Of a stretch of 64,000 bases of DNA, positions 42,200-51,137 are shown one piece after another (the first letter of the stretch is position 1; every line of letters starts with the position of its first letter). Origin of the DNA: an uncultured Dysosmobacter sp. (GTDB lineage Bacteria; Bacillota; Clostridia; Oscillospirales; Oscillospiraceae); contig NZ_CANRMB010000005.1 in NCBI RefSeq assembly GCF_947631635.1, positions 1-64,000 of the forward strand. The letters run 5' to 3'. The notes beneath the pieces are model-generated. The model was not told the origin of the DNA, ran no database searches, and saw only the letters and a list, made by a program, of their open reading frames with translations. The position numbers and the translations under genes were made by a program.

Positions 42200-42820
42200 A
42201 TGGACGACATACAGACTCGGGAGCGCATCCGCCCCTTCAAAACCGTCAAATATCTGCTGCTGGGGATCATCCTGTGCATGCTGGTGGGCCTGGCGGGCTT
42301 TCTGAGCGGCCGCTATGCCGCGCAAGAGAAACCGCCTCAGGTGTCCGCCGTGGTGCTGGAGAGCCGTCTGGCGGAGATCAGCGAGCTGGCCAGCGTGACC
42401 TATTCCTATACCAACATGGCCCAGTTTGAAAACAGCAGCGATTTTTACGGCGTGACCATCCCCTTTACCACCAAGCGGTTCATCCTCACCTATGACGGGA
42501 CCATCAAGGCCGGCATCGACCTGGAGAAGGTGAAGGTCCATGTGTCCGGAAACGATGTGACGGTGACTTTGCCGGAGGCGGAGATCCTGTCCCACGAGAT
42601 CGACGGGAACAGTGTGGAGATCTTTGACGAAAAGACCAGCATCTTCAACCCCTTCACGGTGGAGGACTTCACCGCGTTCCAGACCGAGCAGAAGCAGGTC
42701 ATGGCGGAGAAGGCCCTTCAGCGGGGCCTGCTGGAGGAGGCCCGGGAAAAGGCCGGAAACAGCGTCCGCCTGCTGCTGGAAGCGGCCCTGCCGGAGGATG
42801 CGGTGCTGACAGTCCGATAG
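42200..42820 (+). CDS. DUF4230 membrane-anchored protein
   Basis: 206 residues with one N-terminal membrane helix (YLLLGIILCMLVGLAGFLSG, about 18-37) and an extracytoplasmic domain matching DUF4230: an N-terminal ELASVTYSYTNMAQFENSSD, the middle FILTYDGTIKAGIDLEKVKV and a helical Glu/Arg-rich end. Function is unknown in all cases I recall. Start ATG 42200 follows AAAGGAGG. Confidence 0.85.
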   Translation: MDDIQTRERIRPFKTVKYLLLGIILCMLVGLAGFLSGRYAAQEKPPQVSAVVLESRLAEISELASVTYSYTNMAQFENSSDFYGVTIPFTTKRFILTYDGTIKAGIDLEKVKVHVSGNDVTVTLPEAEILSHEIDGNSVEIFDEKTSIFNPFTVEDFTAFQTEQKQVMAEKALQRGLLEEAREKAGNSVRLLLEAALPEDAVLTVR

Positions 42821-42830
42821 AGATACGGCA

Positions 42831-42861
42831 AGCCCGCCGCGGGGACCGCGGCGGGCTGTTT
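42831..42861 (+). terminator. Terminator of the DUF4230 gene
   Basis: A 12-bp GC stem (42831-42842 with 42846-42857), then GTTTG. Confidence 0.78.
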
Positions 42862-42906
42862 GCAGGATCAGGGGGGATCAGTTGGACGCGGGGGCGCAGA
42901 TGGCGT

Positions 42907-43407
42907 TCAGCTGGACCCAGATGCCGCGGCCTCCATGCCCGTCAGGGCATAGCATTTGTTCACCTTGTACAGATATCCGGCCTCATCCATGGCGAACCAG
43001 CCGTCGGGGTCGTTACTGGCAAAGGAAAAAAACAGATGCCTGGACATCAGAAATTCATCGCTGTTTTTCTTGCTCCGCTGGACCTTGAGCTGTCCCAGCA
43101 GGTCCAGCAGCGCTTCCCGCTGCCGGGCGGTGAGGGCGTGATCGTTGGCCTCCGCCGACAGGGAGACGGAGAAGACATATACGGCGTCCGCCCTCCCCAG
43201 GGCCACCGGCGTCACGGAGGAGGCCTTGCGGGAGGACAGGCTAATCATCAAAAAGAAGGCGAGGATAAACAGGATGACCACCGCCAGGCTCTTGGGGCGG
43301 TTGGCCTTCAAGTATTTTTTAAAGGGCTCCCTGTTGGCAGCCTGGACCTCCGGGGCATTCAGGGCTGCCCGGATATCGTTCAAGGATTCAAGCTTTTTTG
43401 GTTCCAT
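42907..43407 (-). CDS. Single-pass membrane protein, unknown function
   Basis: 166 residues: about 40 hydrophilic residues, a membrane helix (SLAVVILFILAFFLMISLSS), then an extracytoplasmic domain with ADAVYVFSVSLSAEANDHAL and FAMDEAGYLYKVNKCYALTG. I do not recognise a family. Start ATG 43407 lies 10 bases after AAGGAAGG; a longer frame to 43449 has no ribosome site. It converges with DUF4230 and diverges from the peptide-binding lipoprotein. Confidence 0.7.
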   Translation of the reverse strand: MEPKKLESLNDIRAALNAPEVQAANREPFKKYLKANRPKSLAVVILFILAFFLMISLSSRKASSVTPVALGRADAVYVFSVSLSAEANDHALTARQREALLDLLGQLKVQRSKKNSDEFLMSRHLFFSFASNDPDGWFAMDEAGYLYKVNKCYALTGMEAAASGSS

Positions 43408-43532
43408 GTCGGCGCATCCTTCCTTGTAAACATATGTTTCGTATAGCATGGGCCGGAAACTTCCGCAACTTTTAAGAAGGTATGAACAAATCCTGAATTT
43501 TGTAATTTTTGTTACTTTTTTGCCCCGGAGCC

Positions 43533-43561
43533 TTTACAACAACGGCGGAATTCATTATAAT
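43533..43561 (+). promoter_or_regulatory. Sigma-A promoter of the peptide-binding lipoprotein
   Basis: TTTACA (43533-43538), 17 bases, TATAAT (43556-43561). Confidence 0.78.
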
Positions 43562-43640
43562 ATTCCTGAATTTTGTGAAAATGTGTGGTGCTGCATCCCC
43601 GCGGCACCTGTTTTTTGCTCCCAAAGGAGGGGTGTTTTCC

Positions 43641-45329
43641 ATGCGTGATCTCAAACGATTGACAGCGCTGGCCGTATCGGCGGTGCTGTGTATCTCCCTG
43701 CTGGCAGGCTGCACCAAGGACGGCGAGGGGCTGACGCTCTCCGTCTGTGTGGGAGACGAGCCGGTCTCCCTGGACCCGATCTTTGCCGAGGAGATCGGGG
43801 ACCAGACGATCCTGGCGCACCTGTATGAGAATCTGATGCGGGTGACGGTGGACGTCTCCGGCGACACGACGGTGACCAACGGCATGGCCAAGAGCGTGTC
43901 CCGGACGGAGAATTATGACGGCACCGTGACCTATACCTTCAAGCTCCGCAGCGCCAAGTGGTCGGACGGCCGCGCGGTCCAGGCGGGAGATTTTGTATAT
44001 GCCTGGCAGCGGCTGGTGGACCCGGCCAGCCATTCTCCCTATGCGGAGCTGCTGTCCGTGGTGGCGGGCTATCAGGAGGCCCGGACCAGCGGAGACCTGG
44101 AGCTGCTGCAGGTGACCGCGAAGAACGACACCACCCTGGTGGTGGTGCTGGCCGGCAACTACGACTGGTTTTTGACAGAGGTGTGCACCTCTCCCGCCAC
44201 GATGCCCCTCCGGCAGGATGTGGTGCAGAAGCTGAAGGATGCCGCGGCGGTGAAAAACCAGGAGACCGAGGACCGGGGCGGCGAGGGGACGGCCCGCTGG
44301 TGGTCGGACCCCACCGCGCTGGTGACCAACGGCCCGTATCAGGCGGTGTCCCAGGCAGAGGGGGAGTCCCTGCTTTTGACAGCCAGTGAGCGGTATTACA
44401 GCAGCGCGGCCGGTCCCAAGAACCTGACCTTCTACTTCGCCGGTGCGGCGGAGGAGGCCCAGGACCTCTATGCGGAAAAGCTGGTGGACGCCGTGTGGCC
44501 CTTGACGGAGGAGCGGCTGACAGAGCTGGCAGCGGACGAGGAATGGACGCCTGTTCCGGAATTGAACACCTACTCGGTGGTATTCAACTGTGGGAAGGAG
44601 CCGTTTTCCGACGTTTTGATCCGGCAGGCGCTGTGCATGGTCATTGACCGCAACGCACTGGCCCAAACCGCTGGCGTGGCCGCCCTGCCGGCGGGAGGAC
44701 TGGTGCCCCCCGGCGTGCCGGAGAACGAGGAAGAGGACTTCCGCACGGCCGGCGGCGCCAAGCTGGAAAACGACCCGGAGCTCTATGAGGAGACCTGCCA
44801 GCAGGCCAAGGCGCTTCTGGAGGAGGCTGGTTACGACCGGGGCGCGGATCTGGGTGAATTGGAATACCTGTATCTGGAGGAGGGAGGGAATGCCGCTGTA
44901 GCGGAGGCCCTGTGCCAGATGTGGCAGGAGACCCTGCGGGTGCATGTCACGCCTCGGGGCATGACGGAACAGGAGCTTTGGTCCGCCCTGCACAAAGGGG
45001 AATACACCCTGGCGGGCATGGACATAGAGGCGGTGGGCAACGACGCGGAGTGCTTCCTGATGGAGTGGACATCCGACAGCCCGGATAATGTCTCAGGCTA
45101 CGAGAACAGCGCCTATGACACGCTGATGTCGATCATTGCCAGCGCCGCCAACGGCATGGCGCGCATGGGCTGCCTCCATGACGCCGAAGAGCTGATCCTG
45201 GCGGATTATGTCATGGCGCCGCTGTATACCAAGGGAACGGCCTGGGACCTGCGGGACACGCTGACCGGCGTCTGCCGGGATGCCAGGGGCTGGTTCAGCT
45301 TTGCGGGCGTGACGCTGAAAGCGGTCTGA
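43641..45329 (+). CDS. Peptide/oligopeptide ABC-transporter substrate-binding lipoprotein
   Basis: 562 residues, SBP_bac_5 family. The signal peptide ends in a lipobox (LAGC-TKDGEG). Characteristic stretches are SLDPIFAEEIGDQTILAHLY, VTYTFKLRSAKWSDGRAVQA, FVYAWQRLVDPASHSPYAEL and VTNGPYQAV, and near the end CFLMEWTSDSPDNVSGYENS. OppA-like proteins deliver peptides to an OppBCDF permease, or act as orphan signalling receptors. No permease or ATPase gene is adjacent, so this is an orphan receptor. Start ATG 43641 follows AAAGGAGG. Confidence 0.92.
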   Translation: MRDLKRLTALAVSAVLCISLLAGCTKDGEGLTLSVCVGDEPVSLDPIFAEEIGDQTILAHLYENLMRVTVDVSGDTTVTNGMAKSVSRTENYDGTVTYTFKLRSAKWSDGRAVQAGDFVYAWQRLVDPASHSPYAELLSVVAGYQEARTSGDLELLQVTAKNDTTLVVVLAGNYDWFLTEVCTSPATMPLRQDVVQKLKDAAAVKNQETEDRGGEGTARWWSDPTALVTNGPYQAVSQAEGESLLLTASERYYSSAAGPKNLTFYFAGAAEEAQDLYAEKLVDAVWPLTEERLTELAADEEWTPVPELNTYSVVFNCGKEPFSDVLIRQALCMVIDRNALAQTAGVAALPAGGLVPPGVPENEEEDFRTAGGAKLENDPELYEETCQQAKALLEEAGYDRGADLGELEYLYLEEGGNAAVAEALCQMWQETLRVHVTPRGMTEQELWSALHKGEYTLAGMDIEAVGNDAECFLMEWTSDSPDNVSGYENSAYDTLMSIIASAANGMARMGCLHDAEELILADYVMAPLYTKGTAWDLRDTLTGVCRDARGWFSFAGVTLKAV

Positions 45330-45348
45330 AAATATGCAGACAGCGGAG

Positions 45349-45381
45349 AGGTGCGGATCCCAAATGGGACCCGCACCTTTG
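45349..45381. terminator. Terminator between converging genes
   Basis: A 13-bp stem with one mismatch (45349-45361 with 45366-45378) and TTTG. Confidence 0.78.
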
Positions 45382-45382
45382 T

Positions 45383-45892
45383 TCAACGGGATCTTTGCCG
45401 CTCCCACAGGAAGATCAGCAGGATGCAGAGCCCTGCCGCTAAAACAGCGCCGGACAGCAACAAAGGGAGCTGGAAGGAGGCAGGCTCCCCGACGTACTCA
45501 CCGGCTGCCATGAACCGATACATGGTGTATTGGATGCCGAGCATGGCGGACTCCAGGGCTTTTAAATAGGCAAAAAAGAGACCGCCCAGAAGGATGGTAA
45601 AGCTGCCGGCCGCAGCAAGGACCGTCATCCGCTGGCGCTGCCGGTTTTCGGCGGCCAGCTGCCGGATGTCCAGCTCTCCCCGGGGTGGCCCGTTGGGTGT
45701 ACCCTTGACCAGCTGGTCCAGGGAGATGCCGAACAAATTGCCCAATAAGACCAGTTTGTCCAGGTCCGGCGCGGAGGTGTCCAGCTCCCATTTGGAGATG
45801 GCCTGCCGGGAGACGTCTAAACGCTCGGCCAGCTGTTCCTGCGACAGACCGGCGGCGGAGCGGAGGGTGTGGATACGCTGTCCCAATGTCAT
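45383..45892 (-). CDS. XRE regulator with membrane-spanning C-terminus
   Basis: 169 residues. An N-terminal HTH (LRSAAGLSQEQLAERLDVSR, QAISKWELDTSAPDLDKLVL) of the type common in Firmicutes is followed by a linker and two membrane helices (MTVLAAAGSFTILLGGLFFA; LPLLLSGAVLAAGLCILLIF). Such membrane-tethered regulators may sense envelope state. Start ATG 45892 follows CAGGAGG. It converges on the lipoprotein gene. Confidence 0.85.
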   Translation of the reverse strand: MTLGQRIHTLRSAAGLSQEQLAERLDVSRQAISKWELDTSAPDLDKLVLLGNLFGISLDQLVKGTPNGPPRGELDIRQLAAENRQRQRMTVLAAAGSFTILLGGLFFAYLKALESAMLGIQYTMYRFMAAGEYVGEPASFQLPLLLSGAVLAAGLCILLIFLWERQRSR

Positions 45893-46000
45893 AGTATGAT
45901 CCTCCTGTGATGATTTCCTGCTGTCAGGTTACAATGAGGATCGGAAAATGTCCACCGTTTTTCGTGGCAATTTGACAACCGGCGGTTGCGAAGCAAAAAA
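45893..46000. other. Upstream region of the XRE-membrane gene
   Basis: It holds the upstream region of the XRE-membrane gene and no coding frame. The mobile region begins immediately beyond the rpsI terminator. Confidence 0.4.
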
Positions 46001-46025
46001 GAAAGCCACCCAAAGGGTGGCTTTC
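46001..46025 (-). terminator. Terminator of rpsI (chromosomal side)
   Basis: Minus-strand perfect 11-bp stem (46025-46015 with 46011-46001) and AAA loop followed by TTCTTTTTT. It lies 23 bases after the uS9 stop codon. Confidence 0.85.
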
Positions 46026-46047
46026 TCCATAGATCGCACAGACAAAA

Positions 46048-46095
46048 TCAGCGCTTGCTGAACTGAGGCGCACGACGGGCGGCCTTCAGGCCGTA
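46048..46095 (-). pseudogene. rpsI: 3' end of ribosomal protein uS9 gene: attachment-site remnant
   Basis: The minus strand reads YGLKAARRAPQFSKR then stop, the invariant C-terminus of ribosomal protein uS9, followed by its terminator. Upstream codons diverge at once, so only 16 codons remain. Several streptococcal and other Firmicute ICEs integrate at the 3' end of rpsI and leave such a copy. The intact gene should lie beyond the right end of the window, with everything from here rightward being inserted DNA. Confidence 0.85.
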
Positions 46096-46406
46096 CTGCG
46101 CCGGCCCACAAACTCGTATCCATTGTGCCGCAACGGTTTCAGGACTTAAAAATGTTTCCCACCGCAAATTTAACCTCAAACAAAGGGGGGGATCAAAGAG
46201 GGCATCCTCGCGACCTGCCGCACAATTACGCATACACCATAGAATGAGAGAAAAATGGGGCTTCATGATCTGGATTCTCTCTGGTATAATAATATCAGAT
46301 TTTTAGCCAAAAGAAAAGGCCGGAGTTTTTCGGACATTTCAATAGGGGCTATTTGAGTTTTGATATATCTTAGTTCTTTTCTTGGTAAGTTGAGAGGTGA
46401 CATAGT
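46096..46406. other. Left-end non-coding DNA of the element
   Basis: 311 bases with no gene. TATAAT at 46285-46290 is a likely -10 for the macro-domain gene, though its -35 is weak. Confidence 0.45.
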
Positions 46407-47471
46407 ATGCCGTTTCATATCATCCATCAGGATATAACCAGAATGGATTGCGATGCCATTGTAAACCCAACGGATAAGTGGCTTTCAGGCAGCGGTGGGA
46501 CTGACTATGCGGTTCATGAAGCGGCGGGAGAAGAACTTGACGAAGCCTGCAAGAAAATTGCAGATTTACAGGTTGGTACAGTCGCAGTAACGGACGGCTA
46601 CCGTCTTCCATGCCGGCACATTTTTCACACGGTCGGTCCGATTTGGCACGGCGGAAGCAACAACGAGGAGGTCCTCCTGCGTAGCTGCTATTTGAGTTCT
46701 CTCTTGAAAGCAAAAAAGATGAACCTTTCTTCTATTGCCTTTCCGCTGATTTCCTCCGGTACATTTGGATTTCCCAAAGATAGAGTTTTACGAATCGCCA
46801 TTGATGCAATCTCTGATTTCCTTTTTACGACAGACAGTGAATTTCAAGTATATGTTTGCATCCTCGATCGGCGCTCCTTTGAAGTAAGTAAAGAGCTTGC
46901 GCTGAATGCGTATTTGCAGGAGGGCAGTAGGCGATTTATCTATGAAGAGCATACGCTGAAAATGTGCTCTTCCCCGGAACCGCTTGAGGAAGTATGCTAC
47001 GAGTCGGCTCCAGATCCGGAGCTATCAGTTCCAGTTGTTCCAGAGCTATCAGCTCCATTCGTGGCGGGGGTAATTCCACCGGTTGAGAAAAAGCAAGCTC
47101 CGGTTGATCTGGCAAAGTGGATCGAAAAACAGGATGACAGCTTTGCCGTAATGCTCCTGAAACTGATTGACAAAAAGGGAATGACAGATGTCCAGTGCTA
47201 CAAGAAGGCCAATGTCACCAAGGGTACTTTTTGGAAAATCAACAATGATCCCAAGTACCGTCCCAGTAAGGCAACGGTACTTGCATTTGCCATTGCACTG
47301 GAACTGGACATTGAAGAAACAGAGAATCTGTTACGGACAGTGGGTTTTTCGCTTTCCAACAGTAATACTTTTGATAAAATCATTCAGTTTTACATTCTGA
47401 ATGGCAACTATGACATCTTCGAGATTAACGCGGCCTTGTTCCGGTATGATCAGGTTTGTCTGGGATGCTGA
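46407..47471 (+). CDS. Macro-domain protein with C-terminal HTH-like domain
   Basis: 354 residues. Residues 1-170 form a macro domain (FHIIHQDITRMDCDAIVNPT, then GSGGTDYAVHEAAGEELDEA and PLISSGTFGFPKDRVLRIAI), which binds ADP-ribose and may remove it from proteins or nucleic acids. After a Pro-rich linker, residues about 230-354 look like an all-alpha domain with an HTH (VTKGTFWKINNDPKYRPSKA; TVLAFAIALELDIEETENLL). In Firmicutes such proteins cluster with vWA, PP2C and kinase genes; a vWA fragment lies at 49424. A regulatory or defence role is inferred. Confidence 0.85.
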   Translation: MPFHIIHQDITRMDCDAIVNPTDKWLSGSGGTDYAVHEAAGEELDEACKKIADLQVGTVAVTDGYRLPCRHIFHTVGPIWHGGSNNEEVLLRSCYLSSLLKAKKMNLSSIAFPLISSGTFGFPKDRVLRIAIDAISDFLFTTDSEFQVYVCILDRRSFEVSKELALNAYLQEGSRRFIYEEHTLKMCSSPEPLEEVCYESAPDPELSVPVVPELSAPFVAGVIPPVEKKQAPVDLAKWIEKQDDSFAVMLLKLIDKKGMTDVQCYKKANVTKGTFWKINNDPKYRPSKATVLAFAIALELDIEETENLLRTVGFSLSNSNTFDKIIQFYILNGNYDIFEINAALFRYDQVCLGC

Positions 47472-47522
47472 TTCAGACTGATGGTTCAGATAGGATTGTC
47501 AACGGAGGGGATGAAGAAAAAT

Positions 47523-49280
47523 ATGAGCAGTGGTTTCCAGAACCCGATTACGATTAAAGATGCAATTGACAAAATTCACAGCCGCCAGTTTCTGCTTCCT
47601 GCCATTCAGAGGAAGTTTACTTGGAGCAGTAGCCAGATTGAAATGCTTTTTGATAGCATTCTGCGAGGATACCCAATCAATTCCTTTATGCTATGGAAGA
47701 TCTCGGACAGTGAAATAAAAAGCGGCTATAAATTCTATGAGTTCATAACCTCATATAGAGAGTTTTTTGCTGAGAATAATAAGGACATTGATACAAAAGG
47801 CGTTCCTGATTTCGAGGCCGTCATTGATGGTCAGCAAAGATTGACCAGTCTGTATATTGGCTTACGGGGCACCTATGCTTATAAAATGCCAAGAAAGTGG
47901 TGGAAAGACACTGAGGAGTGTATTCCGACAAGGAGACTGTATTTGAATCTTGGCGCTCCAGTTAAACAGCAATATGACAATCAAAAAGCATTTGATTTTC
48001 GTTTCTTGAGCAAATCGGATTTAGAAAAATTTGATAGCAATCAAGATGGAGCTTTCTGGTTTGAAGTTGGGAAGATACTGGAGTTGGATACCAATGAAAA
48101 ACTGCTTCGCTATCTAATGAATAATGGACTGGTTGACAACGCATATGCATTTGAAACACTATCAACTCTTTTTGAAGCCATCCATCAGAAGCCGCTAATC
48201 AATTATTATCTTCAGGAAGAACAAGAACCAGATAAGGTTCTGGACATCTTTATTCGAACAAACAGTGGCGGGACACCTCTTTCATTTTCTGATCTGCTCA
48301 TGTCAATTGCTTCTGCTAACTGGAAGACAATTGATGCAAGGAAAGAAATTGAGAATGTGGTGGCAGAGATATATCGGATTGGAAGACCAGGATTCCTTAT
48401 TGATAAAGACTTTGTGTTAAAGACTTGCCTTGTCCTTTTTATTGATAACATAAAGTTCCAGCTCAAAAACTTTACCTATGAAAATGTACAGCTGTTTGAA
48501 ACAAATTGGGATAAGGTGAAAGAGAGCATTGTTGCAGCTTTTTCGCTTTTTGAGAAGCTCGGCTTCAACAACAGTACCTTCAGAGCAAAAAATGCCGCTA
48601 TCCCAATCATATATTACATCTACTACCATGGACTAGCAGGCTCAATAGTAAAGGCCACATACGATGCAGAGGATAGGGAAAACATTGCGAAGTGGCTTTC
48701 CCTGACCTTCATTAAATCCATTTTTGGTGGGCAATCAGATAGTGCCCTAGTTACCATGAGGAAGGTCCTCAAAGATACTAAGAGTACAAAGTTCCCTGCT
48801 CAGGAGCTGATGGACGCATTCAAGAATGACCCTGCAAGAAACTACAGTTTTGATGATGAGTTCTTGGAAGGTTTGTTAGAGGCACAGAAGGATAGTAATG
48901 ATGCTTTCTATGTGCTGCACCTTTTGTATCCAAATTTGGATTACTATAACCAGGACTTCCATCAGGATCACCTGCACCCCGCAGCTACATTTTATTTACC
49001 AGACAGACTGGTAGCCGCTATTCCAGAGGAGGACAGGGAATTTGCTGCCGACAGCAAGAACTGGAACAGTGTGGCAAACTTGCAGCTTTTGAACGGCCTT
49101 CTGAACGAGTCGAAAAGTGATATGCCGCTAAAAGAATGGGTTGAGAAAAATGGGATTGACAAAAAGACTCTATTTATTGACGAAACAACAAGCTTGGATG
49201 TCAAAGACTTTAAGGCATTTATAACCGAAAGAAGGAAAGGCCTTATTGCCTACCTTAAGAAAACGATAGGCCGGAATTGA
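47523..49280 (+). CDS. DUF262/DUF1524 protein, GmrSD-like candidate defence nuclease
   Basis: About 585 residues. The N-terminal DUF262 domain has FLLPAIQRKFTWSSSQIEML and FEAVIDGQQRLTSLYIGLRG, the DGQQR motif linked to NTP-driven GmrS-type function. The C-terminal part holds an HNH-like segment (DFHQDHLHPAATFY) of DUF1524 type. The fused layout matches GmrSD-like type IV restriction systems that cut modified phage DNA. GGAGGGG at 47504-47510 is 12 bases before ATG 47523; ATG 47511 lies too close and ATG 47481 has no site, so the start is uncertain. Low GC marks it as acquired. Confidence 0.85.
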   Translation: MSSGFQNPITIKDAIDKIHSRQFLLPAIQRKFTWSSSQIEMLFDSILRGYPINSFMLWKISDSEIKSGYKFYEFITSYREFFAENNKDIDTKGVPDFEAVIDGQQRLTSLYIGLRGTYAYKMPRKWWKDTEECIPTRRLYLNLGAPVKQQYDNQKAFDFRFLSKSDLEKFDSNQDGAFWFEVGKILELDTNEKLLRYLMNNGLVDNAYAFETLSTLFEAIHQKPLINYYLQEEQEPDKVLDIFIRTNSGGTPLSFSDLLMSIASANWKTIDARKEIENVVAEIYRIGRPGFLIDKDFVLKTCLVLFIDNIKFQLKNFTYENVQLFETNWDKVKESIVAAFSLFEKLGFNNSTFRAKNAAIPIIYYIYYHGLAGSIVKATYDAEDRENIAKWLSLTFIKSIFGGQSDSALVTMRKVLKDTKSTKFPAQELMDAFKNDPARNYSFDDEFLEGLLEAQKDSNDAFYVLHLLYPNLDYYNQDFHQDHLHPAATFYLPDRLVAAIPEEDREFAADSKNWNSVANLQLLNGLLNESKSDMPLKEWVEKNGIDKKTLFIDETTSLDVKDFKAFITERRKGLIAYLKKTIGRN

Positions 49281-49311
49281 ACAATCACAACTGCCCCAGT
49301 TAAAGAATACT

Positions 49312-49396
49312 GTGGTCTCTCGCTGAGAGACCACTGCCCACAAATAACCTGCTAAAATGTGACCGTAAGCTAAAGAAAGCGAACGGTCACATTTTT
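49312..49396 (+). terminator. Two hairpins between DUF262 and vWA genes
   Basis: A 9-bp stem (49312-49320 with 49326-49334), then a perfect 13-bp stem (49354-49366 with 49383-49395) followed by a T-run. Confidence 0.75.
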
Positions 49397-49423
49397 ATTT
49401 GGTATTTGGGAGGTTTCTGAAAC

Positions 49424-49717
49424 ATGAAAAACGGCATCACGGAACTGGTATTTATCCTGGATCGCAGCGGCTCTATGGCAGGACTGGAAGATGACACCAT
49501 TGGCGGATTCAACGCAATGATTGAAAAGCAGAAAAAGCTGGATGGAAAGGTATATGTGTCTACCGTACTGTTTGCCAACGACAGCAAGGTGCTGCACGAT
49601 CGGATCAACATTGAGAAGATCGAGCCTCTGACGGATCGCGACTATTGTGTGGGTGGCGGCACCGCACTGATTGACGCTATCGGGGGTGCAATTCACCACA
49701 TCGGCAATGTCCATAAG
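49424..49717 (+). pseudogene. vWA-domain protein, 3'-truncated
   Basis: About 98 residues of a von Willebrand A domain: ELVFILDRSGSMAGLEDDTI contains the MIDAS DxSxS motif and GGGTALIDAIGGAIHHIGNV the conserved Thr loop. The homology stops after HKY, where the sequence switches into a relaxase gene in another frame. Full-length relatives are over 200 residues. In its own frame the fragment reads on for 20 foreign codons to a stop at 49780. Start ATG 49424 follows GGGAGG. Confidence 0.82.
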
Positions 49718-50994
49718 TATTCCTGCTATCAAAGCGGCAATATGAGCATGCAACAGGCCGCAAACAGGCACATGATGTAATCGCCTATCAGGTCCGCCAG
49801 TCCTTCAAACCAGGTGAGGTTACACCGGAAGAGGCAAACAGAATCGGCTATGAAACCGCTATGCGATGGACAAAAGGTAAGTATGCTTTCATTGTTGCAA
49901 CCCATACGGATAAAGCTCATATTCACAACCATATTGTTTATAATTCAACCTCATTGGATGGTAGCAGAAAATTCAGGGATTTTTATTTCTCAGCGATAGC
50001 TCTCAGGCGCCTAAGTGATCTGATTTGTATGGAGCACATGCTTTCAGTAATCAAGCCTAGACCATATGAAGAAAGGGAGAAAAGGACAGATTATCCGAGG
50101 CAGGTACCGCACCGAGATGTCTTATGCATGGCTATTGATGAGGCACTGAAGCAGAGACCAAAGGATTTTGATGAGTTGATCAAAATTCTGATTTCATTGG
50201 GATACGAGTATAAGGATGGAAAGCAACCTGCAGTTCGCGCGGAAGGTCAAAAACGATATATACGGTTCCGGTCATTGGGGGAAGGATACACAAAAGAAGA
50301 TCTGGAAGCGATACTGGCTGGGTTAAAAACTCATGAGGAAAAAAGCTATAGCAGACAGCCGCATAACAGGAAGCCGAAGATGTCTCTTCTTATTGATATA
50401 GAAGCAAAACTTCAGGAAGGAAAGGGCGCTGGATATGAGCGATGGGCTAAGGTATTTAACCTGAAGCAGATGGCCAATGCCATGAATTTTATCCAAGCAC
50501 ACAATATCAGGAGTTTACAGGAACTGGATGATTTTGTGAACAATACCGTCGCTACTAATGACGGTATTCTGACTTCTATAAAAGCTGATGAGGAACGCCT
50601 GCAGGAGATAGCAGTTCTGAAGAAACATATTCTGAATTATTCAAAAGCAAAGGATACCTTTGCAGCCTATAAGGCATCCGGATACAGTAAGAGATTTTAT
50701 GAAGAGCACCGAGATGTACTTACGCTCCGTAAAGCTGCCAAGCAAGCCTTTGATGAATATCGGGAAAAGCATGGAGAAGATGTTCCGATTCCAAGGGTAA
50801 AGGATCTGAATGCAGAATATGCTGAGATTCTTGCCAGGAAAAAGAAGAATTATACGGAGTATAGGAGAGAAAAATCTCAGATGCAGGAATATCTGATGGC
50901 TCAGAAAATTGTAGAGACCATGCTGCACGATGACAGAAATCGCCAGGCAGATCAGCAAAGAGAGGAACAGGAAAAATCAAAGAAACAGAGATAG
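49718..50994 (+). pseudogene. MobA/MobL-type relaxase, 5'-truncated
   Basis: The open frame from 49717 begins inside the relaxase domain (FLLSKRQYEHATGRKQAHDV, IAYQVRQSFKPGEVTPEEAN) and runs about 425 codons. The HIHNHIVYN metal-binding histidine motif is intact, but the N-terminal part with the catalytic Tyr is missing. The rest is the helical C-terminal region typical of Clostridial element relaxases. The first in-frame ATG (49861) gives 377 residues. Relaxases nick oriT and lead DNA transfer; this copy should be inactive. Confidence 0.85.
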
Positions 50995-50999
50995 AAAAT

Positions 51000-51047
51000 G
51001 GTGTCAGGCGGTACCTTTACGGTACTTCCCGACACCGTTCTTTTTTT
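51000..51047 (+). terminator. Terminator after the relaxase remnant
   Basis: A nested stem (GGTGTC with GACACC, GGTACC with GGTAC inside) followed by seven T. Confidence 0.82.
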
Positions 51048-51067
51048 ATGTCTGTGTGTACATATAA

Positions 51068-51137
51068 GCGTCCGTTTACGGATGCGCAGCCCAGAGACTT
51101 GTCTCTGTTCTTATGGGGATTGGGGAAGGCTCCCCAA
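51068..51137. repeat. Three adjacent short inverted repeats, possible oriT-like region
   Basis: Stems at 51068-51085, 51092-51107 and 51120-51137, 7 bp each with small loops, lie next to the relaxase remnant. Such clusters occur at transfer origins, but no nick-site consensus is recognised. The rest of 51138-51299 is non-coding and becomes AT-rich. Confidence 0.4.

Noticed and set aside
46048-46266. 72-codon minus-strand frame at the left edge of the ICE
   Set aside because: Only the last 15 codons are meaningful (uS9 C-terminus); the rest is element DNA read by chance, so it is treated as an attachment-site remnant.
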